Shown: piece by piece, positions 39,401-54,400 of the stretch | Layout: every line of letters starts with the position of its first letter | Numbering within the stretch: position 1 is the first letter of the stretch | Translations under genes and position numbers: made by a program | NCBI GenBank assembly: GCA_907165275.2 | Contig: OU015651.1 | Location: forward strand, 14,840,501 to 14,904,500 | Direction: 5' to 3' | DNA length: 64,000 bases | Source of the DNA: Zygaena filipendulae | Taxonomy: Eukaryota > Arthropoda > Insecta > Lepidoptera > Zygaenidae | The notes under the pieces: generated by a model | What the model was told of the DNA's origin: nothing | The model's input: only the letters and a program-made list of their open reading frames with translations | The model's database searches: none

Positions 39401-42400
39401 ATGACATTTCATAATGATTTAATGTTTCATGATCGCACCTGTTGCTATATTGCATAAAAAAGAGTTAACTAATTTTAACAGCACAGGCAATTAATATTTT
39501 GCAGATAAGATTTGTATGCATGTATTTATTACAAGTATAGCAGGATTTGTTAGAACAAAGCAGCAAACAACAATCATCACAATATATTATGTACACTGGT
39601 GGACAAATAAATTCATTTACCCTTTACAAATCAGCCTAGATGTTTTCAAACTACTGTTCTAATATCATGTAATGTAGAATCAAATTTTAATTGCTCGCCA
39701 GTGTACACAATGGGCATGTTGACTAATTTTTATTTTTTAGTCCGTCTTGTAGATTATTAAAAAATATTGGACACGTATTTTTTCTTTTTTTACGTAATCA
39801 AAAAATAACGGCGATATATTGAGTTGAAATTTCGCGTGACGTCACTATTCTGACAGTTTGTATGGCTGTTTTGCGGTTAGTGACGTCACGACCTCCTCAT
39901 CCTAAACTTTAATGCGCTTTATCTCTGAATATTTTAATTTATTTAAAAAAGCAAAAAATACGTGTCTATTGTTTTTTTTATTTTCTAACTGACGGACTAA
40001 TTAGAATTTTGATTTTCAAAAGTAGTCAACATCCCTATTGATGATAGTACATAGACATAGATAACAATAGACAAGCAAACGGCGACGCAATCATGTTAGA
40101 CTCAAGCGAGCATCCACGCACGCAGCCCGGCAACACCACACCGCATACCTTAGATATTAACATGGCCTTATTCATTATCCCGCCTAGGGTCTTGCCAGTT
40201 TTCCTTATCTTACTGCAATCCTACGGACGTACACACACACAAATTACAATACCATCTACGATACCAAAATCCATAGCACGTTGTTTTCATTAGATGCGTA
40301 CATGCCACACATAAGATGGATAGTTATTATAAACTAGCTGTGATCGTTATTATAAACGCGGAAATTTCGGAGATCCCGCAGGAATTCCGGAATGCAAAGT
40401 ACCTACCCTATGTCCTTCTCTGTACCCCTGACAATGTGTACCTAAGTATGCAAAATTTCATGACATTTCACCGACCGGAGTTCGTGCGGGAATTCCGGGA
40501 TAAAAAGTATCCTATGTCCGTTTCCTGGTTCTAAGCTACCTACCCCACCAATTTTCGGCCAAATCGGTTCAGCCGTTCTTGAGTTATAAATAGTGTAACT
40601 AAAACGACTTTCTTTTATATATATATATAGATTTCTGAATTCCCATGTACATACATATAAATCCTGTACAATAGGAAATAAGGAAATATATGATGAAATT
40701 CTTTAAATCCGTGGCGTAGTTGATAAGAATTAAACAGTCACAAAGACAGCGAGGATAGCGGCCTTGTTGTATTTACGTTTTAGAAAGAAGATATAGGTAC
40801 CCTGATGCCTGATAGATAACCTGCAAATACCAAACCAAGCTGAAAGGGAGGATAAAGAGTAATAATTAAAAGTTTTATCAAAGCATATCCGACGCGGTAT
40901 TAATCGGACAACATCGGTGTAAAAGCGAATTTTAGTACCACACACCCATAGATTAAAATACAAAATTAAACACCGATCGTTATGCATTTCTACCTACAAG
41001 TGTAAAGCTTGTCAACATACATTAACTAGTAACTACTACATCAACAACCTTTTATTAGAAGCTGGAGTCCAATAACATGTCACAGAGATAAGAATTAAAA
41101 TTGAATAAATAAGACATCGAGCGACAGAAAGGTAGGTAAAGACTATACTGGCGGGAGGTCATTGACCTTTCTCAGCCGATTATTAAAGTGGACAATGTCA
41201 AATACGTTCAGTGTCATTGGTAATTCAATACATCCTCTCAAAGGTTTATTGGTGGAAACGTTAACGTACCAATTTTAACCGACTTCCGAAAAAGGAGGAG
41301 GTTCTCAATTCGACGCGTATGTTTTTTACTGTATTTATTTTTAATTGCATTTTAAACAAAATCAAATTGATAGAGTTGTGTCGAAGTTATAGTAAACTTT
41401 CGTCATTTTTGCATCCGAAAACTCAAAAATATCCTAATCAGAAATGGTCATTTACATGACAACTAGCTGTTCGCTGCGGTTTCAACCGCGGGAATTCCAG
41501 GATAAAAAGTACCCAGTATCCTTCTCTATGTACCTGACAACGTGTGTACTCATGATGATCGGTTGAGCCGTTAAGGCGTGAAAGCTTAACAAACAAACAA
41601 ACTAACTCACTTTCGCATTTAACGTAGGTAATAAGGATTTCTACTAAGAGATAGAATATAATGTCTAGAAGGCAAAATTTGTAAGAATGTAGGAGATAAG
41701 CTGAAACAGCTAGTTTATCACCAGTAACACTGTAGGTACATGCAGCAGAATATCTCCGAAAATGCATTTTTCCTTCATTACCTTCCTGCGGCGCGCTGTA
41801 CAATTAGTTAAAGGGATTATCACGTATCAGACGTTATAAATCAATTCAATTCACACACCTTCATTGGCATCCTGAGTTTTAGAATTTCGCTGTAGTCTTT
41901 CAGAACGCACACCGGAGCGTGGATCTGGAAAATTAATAAATTACATAGACCGTAAAGACTTTAATTAAAAATTGTAGTATTTCCCACCGTTTAAAACCAT
42001 TTGTAATCTTAATTTTTAGTCTCTAAGTATAAATAACTAAAGTAAATTAATTAATTATTTTTATTGAATGATTTTTTTTTAATAATACTTGGACATTATA
42101 ACACTGCGCGCACTATGGGCACTGAAATAATAACATAATACTAATATATTTCTTTTAAATATATACTTATGATACACACTTATAGATAGGCAATCAACCC
42201 GGTTTAAACCCGAGTTAAACCAAATAAAAGCTCGTAAAAGTCCGGGCGTTTACTGGCGTATATACAACGTGTTAATGAATAAACTGAAAACCTGATACAT
42301 CCCATTTAAAAAAATAAACAATTATATGATTAAAATATATTTTATGTCGAAAAAATTAATACTTTAAAAGTTATTGAACATTAGTTTGGAGGTGACCTAT

Positions 42401-45400
42401 CTACGAAATTCCAAGCACTACGCCCGCGCCTACTGGTTCGAATTTTTTTGCTGCGGGCGGCGTACGCGTCAAATATTGTATTATAAATAATTTAGACATG
42501 GTCTAGTAAAAATGAAAAAATATAACCTATATTAAAACATAGTGCGATCGATTCACTACTTGATTCTGAGCAAACTACTTTCTAGTTTTCAGTTAATTCA
42601 TTAACACGTTGTATACACACTACACAATACAAATCTCAATCTTGTATCATATTGATAATCTCTTTAGTGAATTTATTATGTCGCTTTGTATATTTGTGGA
42701 CACATAGATAAATAAAAAAGGAGGATAAAATATCTATCTATCTGCCAATTGCGAGTGGTCACCTTAACGAAGTGCAGGCCGTGCAGGTTCTCGGGCGCCT
42801 CCGCCTCCAGCTCGAGGCCCTCGTTGAGGAGCCCCTGCTCGAACACGCGCCGCTGGCGGTACGCGGCCGGCGTCGCCGCGTCCTCCCTGCCCGCCTCCCA
42901 CACCAGCACGTAGTCGATGGAGCGCTTGCCGTCGTTGAACAGCAGCGAGCGGTTGTGCGCCATGGCGCCCATTATGATGCTTCGGTAGAGGAATGGAGGA
43001 GGTATGGAGATTTTTTTTTTGTAAATTTACCCCTTTCGGGGAAGGCAAAGGAAACTTAGTCGATACAGCCAATTCAGATGTTTATTTGGCTTTCTTTATT
43101 CTGGCTTCTATTGTGACTAGTACAATAACTTCCTAAGGTATAGTCTAAATAGTACACTCTCAACTCTATAGATGGGCTTTATTAATCGGGTTAAAAATTA
43201 AGATCCGGTATTAAGAGAGAAGAAAGAAAAGGAGTTTATTGATCCCCACATAAAAGGTACAAAATAAGAAACAGTAAAAATAAGGGTTTAAGGGTATTAA
43301 AACCCGATAAACACCCAGAATATTGGATTCTGGATATTATAACCCAAGCACCGGGTTTAAAGCCGATTGATATATCGGTGAGGGTGCACTAAATAGTCTC
43401 TGCCCACGCATAAAACTTTTGAAAACTATCACTGGCTGTTTATAGAGGATTAGGAAAAAAAACTAGCGACGAATATAGTATCAGCTGTTTTTTTCAAGCC
43501 CGTCTCTGATTTCGTGGATAAAAATTCCCTAAAATAAGAACCATGGGCTAAAGAAAATAAAAGTGACGACATTTTTTTTTATGTATAAGTACTACGTCGT
43601 ATTTCCATAGTGGACTGGATAAAGTGGCAAAACCACTATGGAGGTATGACAGCATGACCAACGAGAGGCACCGACACTTACGAGCAATGGTTGGCGGACG
43701 GCTTCCCGTTGCTCTTGGGCGAGTCGCCGGGCGAGTCGCCGGGCGTGCCCAGCGGAGCCCCGCACACGCACTCGCCGGCCGCCTGCGTCGACGCCTCGCT
43801 GCCATTCTCCCTGTAACCACACCGCACCCGTCGCACTCCATACAAACAAACCGGTTGAACTCCCCCCCCACTGCTGCACGCGGGCGGCTCGTGTGCAGAA
43901 GACGTGCAGGGTGCAGGCGCGGATTTACGGCGGGGGCAGTGGGTGCATTTCCCCTTCCCTGAGGCGTAAACTAGGTACTTTGATCAGATCTTATAAAAAT
44001 CACTGACCCTGTAAATTGTAAGTTATGGTTTCGTGGTACAACCAAAATTTCATGATGATCGATTGAGTCGTTAAAGTGTGAAAGCGTAACAGACAGACAG
44101 GCAAAGTTATATTAGGGATTCATCAGTTTAAAAACACAAACAATAAATATGAAGTTAAAACATAATATAGGTAGGTATGTGTAGTATAATCAACAAGATG
44201 ATTTGTTTCATTTACACCAATGCAAATGTTCAATAGCTGTTGGCGTCGGCCGCGAATGCTAATTTTGACACACCACCACCACGTTCAGTGTGAACGTCCT
44301 CAGCTCTGATCCACTATGGCACGTTCCTTGATCATAACCTTTAAAAACTTTAAAACCTTTATAAAATTGCCTGTAACACAATCACAACCGTTCTAAACTT
44401 AAAATGAATCACCATTATATTCTGTATGAAATAAACCACGTTTTGTGTATATATTTTTTTTTTGTGGAACTTCTTTGTGCAAGGGGGGAAACAGTTTTTG
44501 TGGCGCTTATTCATAAAGTGGCGTGTATAATGGTCACAGTGAATAGAGACAGATAAATACGTCATTCGAATAAGAGTGCAAAGTGATGTCATCATAAAGT
44601 TTCTTTAGTCGAAATAAAGGAAAATACATCAAATTATTGAACCGAATCATAACGACTTACAACAGAATTTAGATTGAACATGATTTCCACATACAGAATG
44701 CACGAATCCTTGATAATTTGCGCTATAAATAAGTACATATAATTATGCTGTTTCCTTATTTACATGCTGTACAATCAGCACAAAAAGTTGCAATGACTAC
44801 ATAAACGCATCAACATACATATTTTTGACAGTAAATGTACTTTACACTTTTAGTCAGGTATATGAAAGAACAATAATTTGTGGAAATGGTAAAACTGTAA
44901 ATTTAAAATATATTTATCTTCTTTAATAATATATTTAAACATGCATCACGCAGAAACTATTGAATTAATTTAATGAAATGAAAGATCACATAGGTCCCGG
45001 ATAAACTTTATGTAGAATACTATATTAACCGTTCCTGTGGGGAATCGCTAGTTATTTGGTCTAATACATATTATATACGTACTAGCTGTACGTAATTTCG
45101 GAGTTTCTACGGGAATTCCGGGATAAAAAGTACCCTATGTCTTTCTCTGTACCCCTGACAACGTGTATGCCAAATTTCATCCAAATCCGTTCAGCCGTTT
45201 TTGCGTGATTGAGTAACAAACATCCAAACATCCAAACATCTACACTTTCAAATTTATAATATTAGTGGGATGTACTTACTAAATCTATACATATAAAATG
45301 TTTTGTCCTGAATGACTGATGGATCAACGCATAGCCTAAACCGCTGATCGTACAGACCTGAAACTTGGAGGGTGTGTTCTTTGTGTGACGTAGCCATCCG

Positions 45401-48400
45401 ATAAGATAGGATTCTTGAAAATTCAACCCCTAAGGGGGTGAAAAGGGGATGCAATTTTGTATGGAATAATTCCGCGGGAACTTCGAAATTATCGCGGGTG
45501 AAACCGCGCGGGACGGCTAGTCTAAAGTATAATGTTTAAGTTTACTTTTTATCCAAATACAAAAAGTTCCCGAGGAACCTCTATGTTTGCGCTGTCTGTA
45601 TTTAGGTGCATTACCTAAATACAGACAGCGCAAACATAGAGGGAACAGCTAGTGATATTTTTAATCATAGATTTTATTTTTATGTACCGACTATGTTCTT
45701 ATTTTTTACCAGGGATTCTGAGGGGAAATTTACTCAGGTGAAACCGCGAGCATTCGTTTTTAGTAAAATGTCACTAATACGATTAATTGCACAGCTTATC
45801 ACAATCCATGATAATCTTGCGGCGTGCGCGTGACCGCGTTTGTTGACATGGAGTGGGTAGATCCTCCATGTCTACACGTCACTGGTTGGAAATTGAAAAT
45901 ATTAAAAAGAAATAGTTCTCACTTCTGACGTGCAGTCATACGACTGGCAGTTTTTTTTTTTAAGTTTTTAAGACAGGTTCGTTACTAACCGGTCAGTGGG
46001 CAGGTCCTGGGACACCGTGTCCTGGTGTGTCAGCATCGACATCGCTTGCGAGTCGTCGGCCACCTCCAGCACCACCGACTCCCTCTGCGATCAAACAAAA
46101 AAAGAGCACTTCAATATCTTCTCTTGCCAAACACTTTCTAATCTCCACGTAACAAATAAGACAACTCACAGGACACCTTTTGCTCGTGAACGTTGACGGA
46201 AATAGATTTGACGACGCTATTTTTTCCAAAGATAAGAATAAATAAACCGGTTATGTAAGCTTACCTACCTACTTACGAATTTGAATTTTTTTTTTTTTTA
46301 ATAATTCGAAGTAGTTTTGAGGGTAGTTGGAGATTAAAACAGTAGGCAAGTTTTGACGTTTAATCTGCTTTTTATGATATCAATAATAGTCTACAGCAAA
46401 TTGGCCACTAGAGAGGCAGCAGTTAATAGAAACCAGACAAGAGCGTGTCGGACCATACAGTGAAGGGTTCCACAGTTGGAAAATACGTTCACCGTTAGAA
46501 TTCAAAGATAAAAAAGTTTATTTCGCAAATATCTCATAATGGGCTAGTTGACTAATTTTTTTTAGTCTGTCTTGTAGATTCATAAAAAATATTTGAATAC
46601 GTATTTTGCTGCATAAATGGCTGCTACATACGCACAGACGAACAAAGTTAAAGAATTAACTTTTGCCCTTTTTCTTATGAACTCCCAAAAAAAAAAATCA
46701 GTGGCAAGAAATTGAAACAAGCCCGCACGCAGCCCATCGAGCAAAAGGAACTATTGAACTATGCAAATAACTTTCTTACCAACTTTGGAATACCCAACCA
46801 AATCCTTCTGACCGCGTCTTAAATTGGTAAGGTTAAGGTTGGCACAAAATGCTTTCATAAATCGGTTCAGCGATTAGTATGAAAGTGCCGACTCTTAAAA
46901 CGTAGTGATTATTTGCTCAGTGCCCGCACGTAGATACAAAAACAACTTGACTAACAGAAAAAACTTACACATTCAAACTTCAAACCACTTGTCGCATCAT
47001 CAGAACTAACTTATTCATACAACACCGCACTCCTCAAATGATAAATAATTAATTAAACAAGGAACAAATTACCATCGTACTTTATGCGGGCGAGCACCGT
47101 CAAATATCCTATGATTTCTTTGCATTCTGTCGATCATGAAATAACTTAGCACGTCCACGAAACACCTCACGAACATAATTTAATCTGATATAACTGACTA
47201 AAACTGTCAGCGAAGCACCGAATGGCAGGTTATCCGTGTGGAAGCAACGCCGACGACCTTGATTGTGTCTCTGACAGATCTTACTTGCCCACTGATTCAC
47301 CGACCGGCGACCGTATAATGTGCTCAATGTACAGTCGCGGAATGAAAAGGTTCGTCAATTTTCAAATTGATTCGTTCAACGTATCACGAGCACATATTAC
47401 TTTTTGAAACTATGTTACAGAATAGGCTCGAGTTAGAGAAAATAAAGTTTAACTGTTCGTTAGTAAAGTTCAAAATTGTTCAGATCAAGGTAGTTTGACT
47501 ATTTATTTTGTCAACAAGATTATTATGGATAAACACTGTAACCTTCTTGTTAGTTCAACCTGACATTATTATTTCTGTTAATACTATTGTCAATCGGTTA
47601 ATGTCATAATTGCAAAATATCATAATTTCTCCTAATTTTATAATGCCAAGACCTTTAAGTGTTGAAGAAAGAGCAGCAATTATTGCCGAACATGAAGCTG
47701 GCTACAACATCTCAGAGATATCACGTCGTCTAAATGTGACCAGAGATAGTGTGAGATTTTGGATAAGAAGACATGGCGAAGAAGGTGCACTAGTCGATCA
47801 TCGTCACAATAATTCTGGTCGCCGTCCTATTCTTAACGCCGCACAAAAATCAGACATGAGAAGACAATATGAAGAAAACGGCTTTGTGTCAACGAATCAT
47901 TTCGCCCAATTATATGATGTTTGTCCAATAGTGATAAGAAACGCATTACATTCAATGGGATTACATTATAGACGACACGTAAAAAAAGTTGCTCTGACAA
48001 CAGGTCATAAGGAAGCACGGTTAAGATTTGCACAGACTTATTTGAACTTCGATTGGAGTACCACTATATTCACCGACGAAAAATGTTTTAAGTCGAGCCA
48101 ACGTGGGAGGCTTAATTTATGGAGATATAATAGTACGAGATATACGGAAGACCACGTAGTGCCCAATTTCAGTTCTGGACGCATCTCGGCCAATATATGG
48201 GGGTGGATGTCAGCGGATGGAGTAGGCGAGCTCGTTCTTCTTCCTTCAAGGGCAAACGCGACACACTATCTGTCTGTTTTAGAAGACAGTATGCTACCAA
48301 GTGTCCGTACCGTGTATCCACTTGATGAGGTTCCTGAGGTCAGATATGTCCAGGACAATGCTCGTACGCACACTGCGCGTATTGTGAATGAATAGTTCAA

Positions 48401-51400
48401 CAGGCATAGCGATATAGTGGTGATACCCTGGCCGGCAAGATCTGCAGATTTGAACCCGATAGAAAACTTATGGGGTTTAATGGTACAGCGATGGGAAAAT
48501 AGAAATGAAAGGACCAAGGAGGATTTAGAAAACCACTGCAGAATTATTTGGGAAGACACTAGAGGCACGGATCTATGCTCTCGTCTAGTGGGTTCCATGA
48601 GAAATAGGTTACAAAGTGTGATTGAAGCTAATGGTGGTTATACCAGTTATTAAAAATAAATGTCATTAAACTTATTCGTAGTTTTCATTAACTTTTGCTT
48701 GTTATTCGTAGTTGTCATTTTGTTGTTGTTTTAATGAGGTTTTATTACATTTTGTAACATTGCATTGACGAGATAGAAAAAACAAGCAAAACCTAATTTG
48801 ACAGCAAACGTCATGTTTATTTAAATGTTAGCAGCACTGTTTCTTGCACTGGAATGTTGGCATTAGTGGTCTCTTGCAGTACTAGTGCAAACGAATATCG
48901 ACTCTAAGGTGACGAACCTTTTCATTCCGCGACTGTACAATATGCACAGATTAGTCATGCTCATGCAATATTGAATTTCTCTGACTAGCTTCACAGCGAA
49001 CTTTGTTACAATCTACACTGAACAAAGAAACTAATAATTATATTAACTAGAGAGGTCATGCAGGCGGGGAGGGAGCGCCACGCTCACATAGGAAGTTAGA
49101 GAAAACTTGATCGAAACTTCCTTGGCCAAGTTTTCCACAATGTCCTAAAACTGCGATTTTTTTAAAACAGTGACTAATCAGAAACATAACCAAATGGCGT
49201 TAAATACATTTCATTACGTCGTCGATGAAGATTTTTGTCCGTGATAAATATGTAGTTGTGTGCGAAAATCTCCCGGCGGCGGCACTAGTTTTCATATTAA
49301 ACTGATTTGGTGTCCCTTCTATCTATTCGATGCTACATCACACCAGAAAAAGCCATAAATTTTGTAAGTTTGGATGTAGGCGATGACCTCTAAATATACT
49401 GAACTGATTTAAAAATTCAGGAAGTTACAGTGTCCCTGATTGAGACAAATAGTATTATCTTGTTCTAATATCAGGCCAAGGAGTTTGCGCGAGATACTGA
49501 AGTTAGGACTATAGGATATTTTCATCCTGATATAAAGAGTTCCTGCGGGAGTTCCGAGATTGACGCGGGTGAGATCGCGGGCAACCAACTAGTGGGTAAA
49601 ATAGATGGTGGAGCTCGGAATTGAAGACTTTTTAAAGACTGCGTGTTAAGTTACAGTTAACCCAGAAACCATTTCTAATTTTCTAATATAATTAACATGC
49701 TAGGCGTCTTACTACAGCTCGACTAATGTTAAGAGACGGTGTGGTAAGACATTGTAAACAAAGCTGGAATAGGAACTAACTTGCAAGTGAGACTGCCATG
49801 CCGGAATACACCATCAGGCGCCCGGTGACAGATTTTCAAATATAAAGGTGGTATATAGCCGGCCGGGGACTATATAGAAAGTGCCCTACCACCATGCTAT
49901 TGTGGCGACCCCTACGCCACAAGTCATGAAGTACAACGCAGCGACGAGTATGTACTAAGTTCTGAATCGCGCTAACGAAGTTTTCACACTGCGCTGCACA
50001 CATACGACCTCCGACGATGTACAGTCGGAGCCGCGGTTCCCCGGGCATACCACCTCGCCCGCCGGGCTTCCCCTTTGGTGGCGGTCGAGCCATATCATCC
50101 ATCCCGCTCCCGCTACACTATGCTTGACTAAACCTTTTGCTTGAATAAATCTTTCTTTCTTTCTATGGTTACTTCACAATGTTTTCAATCACCGACAGCT
50201 CAAACTCGTCGTTCAGATTCGAAAACCCAACATAAGCTGTCCAATATCAATTTCACAAGTAAGGATAAAACGCAAACAATTCAAAGCATAGAAAACATAT
50301 AGCTTTTGAGTACAAATTAAAACACCTTGACAAGTGTTGAAAAAAAAAACTAGTAAAAAAGGATACCAAAAATAATGTTTTTTATAGAATTCTGCACAGA
50401 ATGGGAACCAAATATCGTTCAGGCGCATTTCGTCCAATTCGCAAATGGTCCAATCCTCCAATTCGCAAATCGTCCAATTCGCAAATGGTCCAATTCGCAA
50501 ATGGTCCAATTCGCAAATGGTCCAATTCTCAAATGGTCCAATTCGCAAATGGTCCAATTCGCAAATGGTCCAATTCGCAATTGGTCCAGTTCGAAATTGG
50601 ACTTGGTCCAATTTGTAATTGGTCAGATAAGTTTCGTTATTTTTATTATTAAGAAGATTACTTATCAATTGTTTGGTGACCCAAGTAAATAAAAAAAAAA
50701 TAAAAAAATTAATTAAGATAAATAAAAAGATTTTATTTCAGACTAACTGTTCCCCGTGGTTTCAGCGGCGTTAATTTCGGAGATTTCGTGGGAATTATGG
50801 GATAAAAGTACCCTTTATCCTTTTCTGTACCCCTGAAAAAGTGTACTATTTCAAATTTAATGTAGTTTCACACGCATTAATTTCGGAGTTTCCGCGGAAA
50901 TTTTGGAATGAACAAAATTTAAAAAAAATTATTAAAACCGACTTCCAAAAACACAAAAATAAAAAGTTAAAAATAAATAGCTAATAATGACAAAATACCG
51001 CTTTACTTAATCCAAAACACAAAAACACACGTAATATTATTATTGGTTTGTGCTACAACAGATCGGTTTGAATTCGGTGACAAGCCAAATATGGAGGGGG
51101 TAGATGGGCTAAGTCGACTCTTGCCACCAGCTCTTCGTGAGCAGAACAACCCATGTAGGCAGACACCAGCGAGTTTTTAGTTTTGTGTTTTTGGAAGTCG
51201 GTTTTAATTATTTTATTGTTAAAATTTTGTTTATTTCTCGCTTTTAAGTGACTTAGTTGGTAATTTCTCCAAATTACCTCTAGTATTATAATTAAATATT
51301 GTATTAAATATAAACATAAGTATATAACTTTATTATTTACTTAATAATATTTTTATACGCAGTTTTAATTAAAATTAATAATTAACCAAATAATAAAATT

Positions 51401-54400
51401 GATGAAAAAATTTCCTGATAATAAAAATAACTAAACTTATTTAACCAATTACAAGTTGGACCAACTGCGAATTGGACCATTTGCGAATTGGACCATTTGC
51501 GAATTGGACCATTTGAGAATTGGACCATTTGCGAATTGGACCATTTGCTAATTGGACGGTTTGCGAATTGGACATTTTAAACCCTCTGGACCATTTGCGA
51601 ATTGGACCATTTGCGCCTAAACGAACCAAATATCTCGTTACTATACACACCGGCAGAATTAGCGGAACATAAAAAGGCAGAGAATAGAAATAATTACGTA
51701 TATATATTAAAACAAATAATAATTAGACGTGAAGTAATAAATTAATATACATCTTTTAACACTTTAAAAGTTTATTTGCAACATTGTCTGTGTTCTCACA
51801 AATTAGATTTTTTTTTTTTAATTTTGATTACTTTTAATAAAATTTAACTAAAAACTTCTTAAAGTCGATGTTAAAAGATGTATATTAGTTTATTACTTCA
51901 TGCCTGATAATAATTTGTTTTAATACATATATACGTAAACAATTGATAAGTAATCTTCTTAATAATAAAAATAACGAAACTTACCTGACCAATTACAAAT
52001 TGGACCAAGTCCAATTTCGAACTGGACCAATTGCGAATTGGACCATTTGCGAATTGGACCATTTGAGAATTGGACCATTTGCGAATTGGACCATTTGCGA
52101 ACTGGACCATTTGCGAATTGGACCATTTGCGAATTGGAGGATTGGACCATTTGCGAATTGGACGAAATGCGCCTGAACGGTTATTATTTCTATACTCTGC
52201 CTTTTTATGTTCCGCTAATTCTGCCGGTGTGTATATTAAACACCTACTAAAATTAAATTACTTTTTAGGAATAACTAACAATCATAATTTGCTATTCAAA
52301 ACGATAACAATCTATTTACAAGGGCATCTTGGTACAGTCACAATTTGGACGTACTTTCTGTCGAAAATATAGTTAACAACCCTTCATGTGTGTCGACTGT
52401 CTAGTATACTTACACTTTGTCGGCAGCAACTAAACTTGTGCACAAACTTTCACAACTCAATAATTATAACAAAACCAAACATCATTATCGAAGTTCCGTT
52501 ACGAAACTGCGAATTGAAATATGGCGGTTAAAAAAATACATCAGTATAAAATTCGCACTCACTGGCACGCACATGCACAGTAACTACATCGGATATGAAG
52601 AGCGAGTTGCCTATGGCTATGGCAAATAAACTGAAACTGTTTGAACAGAGGCCTCGTCATGAGAACGTTTAACTGTTTTTTTTATACTTTATCGTAACGC
52701 TATGTTTGGATACTGATTAACAATAAATTATTAGGCTGTGATCAAACTAGGTCGATCTTCTATTGTGAGTCAAAAAGTCGCGAAAGCTGGCGAGCGCTGG
52801 TGCTGTTTATCAACATGCAGCGAGCGTCTTAAACTTAAACTCTACATAGGCTAATGGGAATAACTGGCTGTTACCCGCGGTTTTACCCACTGAATGCCCA
52901 ACCTCCGTATTAACAGATGATTGTAGGGTTCCTTAATAAAAGTCACGACATTAAACGATGACTCTTTATTGTTATCTTTACACTGCCTTTCTCAGATTAA
53001 CTAGACATATGTCTAAATTAACTATTAACGATTAACTAGACATATGTCTGCCTTTTTAAATCACAAACTATTATCCATTCTGGCCTATCTAAAAGCTACC
53101 ACTTTTTATACCGAAAAAACCAGTGTTGCCCGGCAGGCTGATTTTTAACGGTGCGTTCATTTAACAGTGCGTTCCGAAACTCTACAATCTCTTCTTTTCT
53201 CTAAAGAAAATAAAACACTTATGGCATATTAGGTTTCAACTTAACTTCAGTAACTAATTCAGTACTCCTACAGCAGATTGCTTACAACAGATGCCAATGA
53301 CACAAAAAATAACAGACAGATAGTTATTTTTGCATGTATAATATTGGTATGGATAGTATGAATGTAGCCTTACTGTAGAGATTAATTTTGAACTTGGAAT
53401 GTTCTATGATGGTTCAATGTTTAGAACTTTTGTCCGGACAACAACTTTTGATATTTTTTATCAGTTTACAAAACATAGTACTTGGTAAATAGTATTTTGA
53501 TGATTTGACCTACTATTTCCAATAATATTTGACATAATATTTATTTACGTAGGTATATAAAAAAGTACCTAGACTGATAAAAAATACAGCAGAAAACGTA
53601 CAGCCTAGATCTGTGGGTCTAAAAACTATAAATTTTGCACAAGGAAATAAAATATACTGAGAGGTTTAAAAATAATAGTTGTGACGCGAGTTTTACCCCT
53701 TGGCCACAGGCGTAAATCGAGTTTAAACCCAAGCACCGGCTGCCACTTTTAGGGCGGCGCCGCAGTCTCGGCGGCGGCGGCAAAAACAAATGGTAGACAA
53801 CATAAGAAAGAGGCCACAGCTCGCGCCCCTGATAGCTGTGGCCAACTTCGTATGTTGTCTACCATTTGTTTTTGCCGTCGCCGCCGAGGCCCGAGACTGC
53901 GGCGTCGCCCTAAAAGTGGCACCCGGTGCTTGAGTTTAAACTCGATTTATGCCTGGGCGAGTACGGGCGTTTATCGGGTTTAAACTCAAATCACCGGGTT
54001 TTAACCGGGTTGATTGCCCATCTACGTGCCACTGCACGTCTCCTATCCTCCTATCTTCCTAGCTGTGAGCAATGGGCCTGTGGTAAAAAGGGTAAAATGT
54101 AGTACACGATATGTTCGAGATTGACGCATAAATATAACAGTAGGATATTCTTAAGGTTCCGTATCCAAAGGGTAAAACGGGACCCTATTAAATATTATAT
54201 TATCTGTGCTATTACTAAGACTCCGTTGTCCGTCCGTCTTCTGTCTATCCGTCTGTCACCAGATTGTATCTCATGAACCGTGATAGTTAGACAGTTGAAA
54301 TTTTCACAGATGATGTATTTCTGTTGCCGCTATAACAACAAATACAAAAAAAAAAACAGAATAGAATATTATATAATATAATATATTAAGGGGGCTCCCA

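Noticed and set aside
49796..50165. Possible solo LTR (TATATAG near 49870, AATAAA near 50145, between TG and CA-like ends)
   Set aside because: I could not find a target duplication or a second LTR, and the ends are arbitrary choices; a genome search for paired copies would decide.
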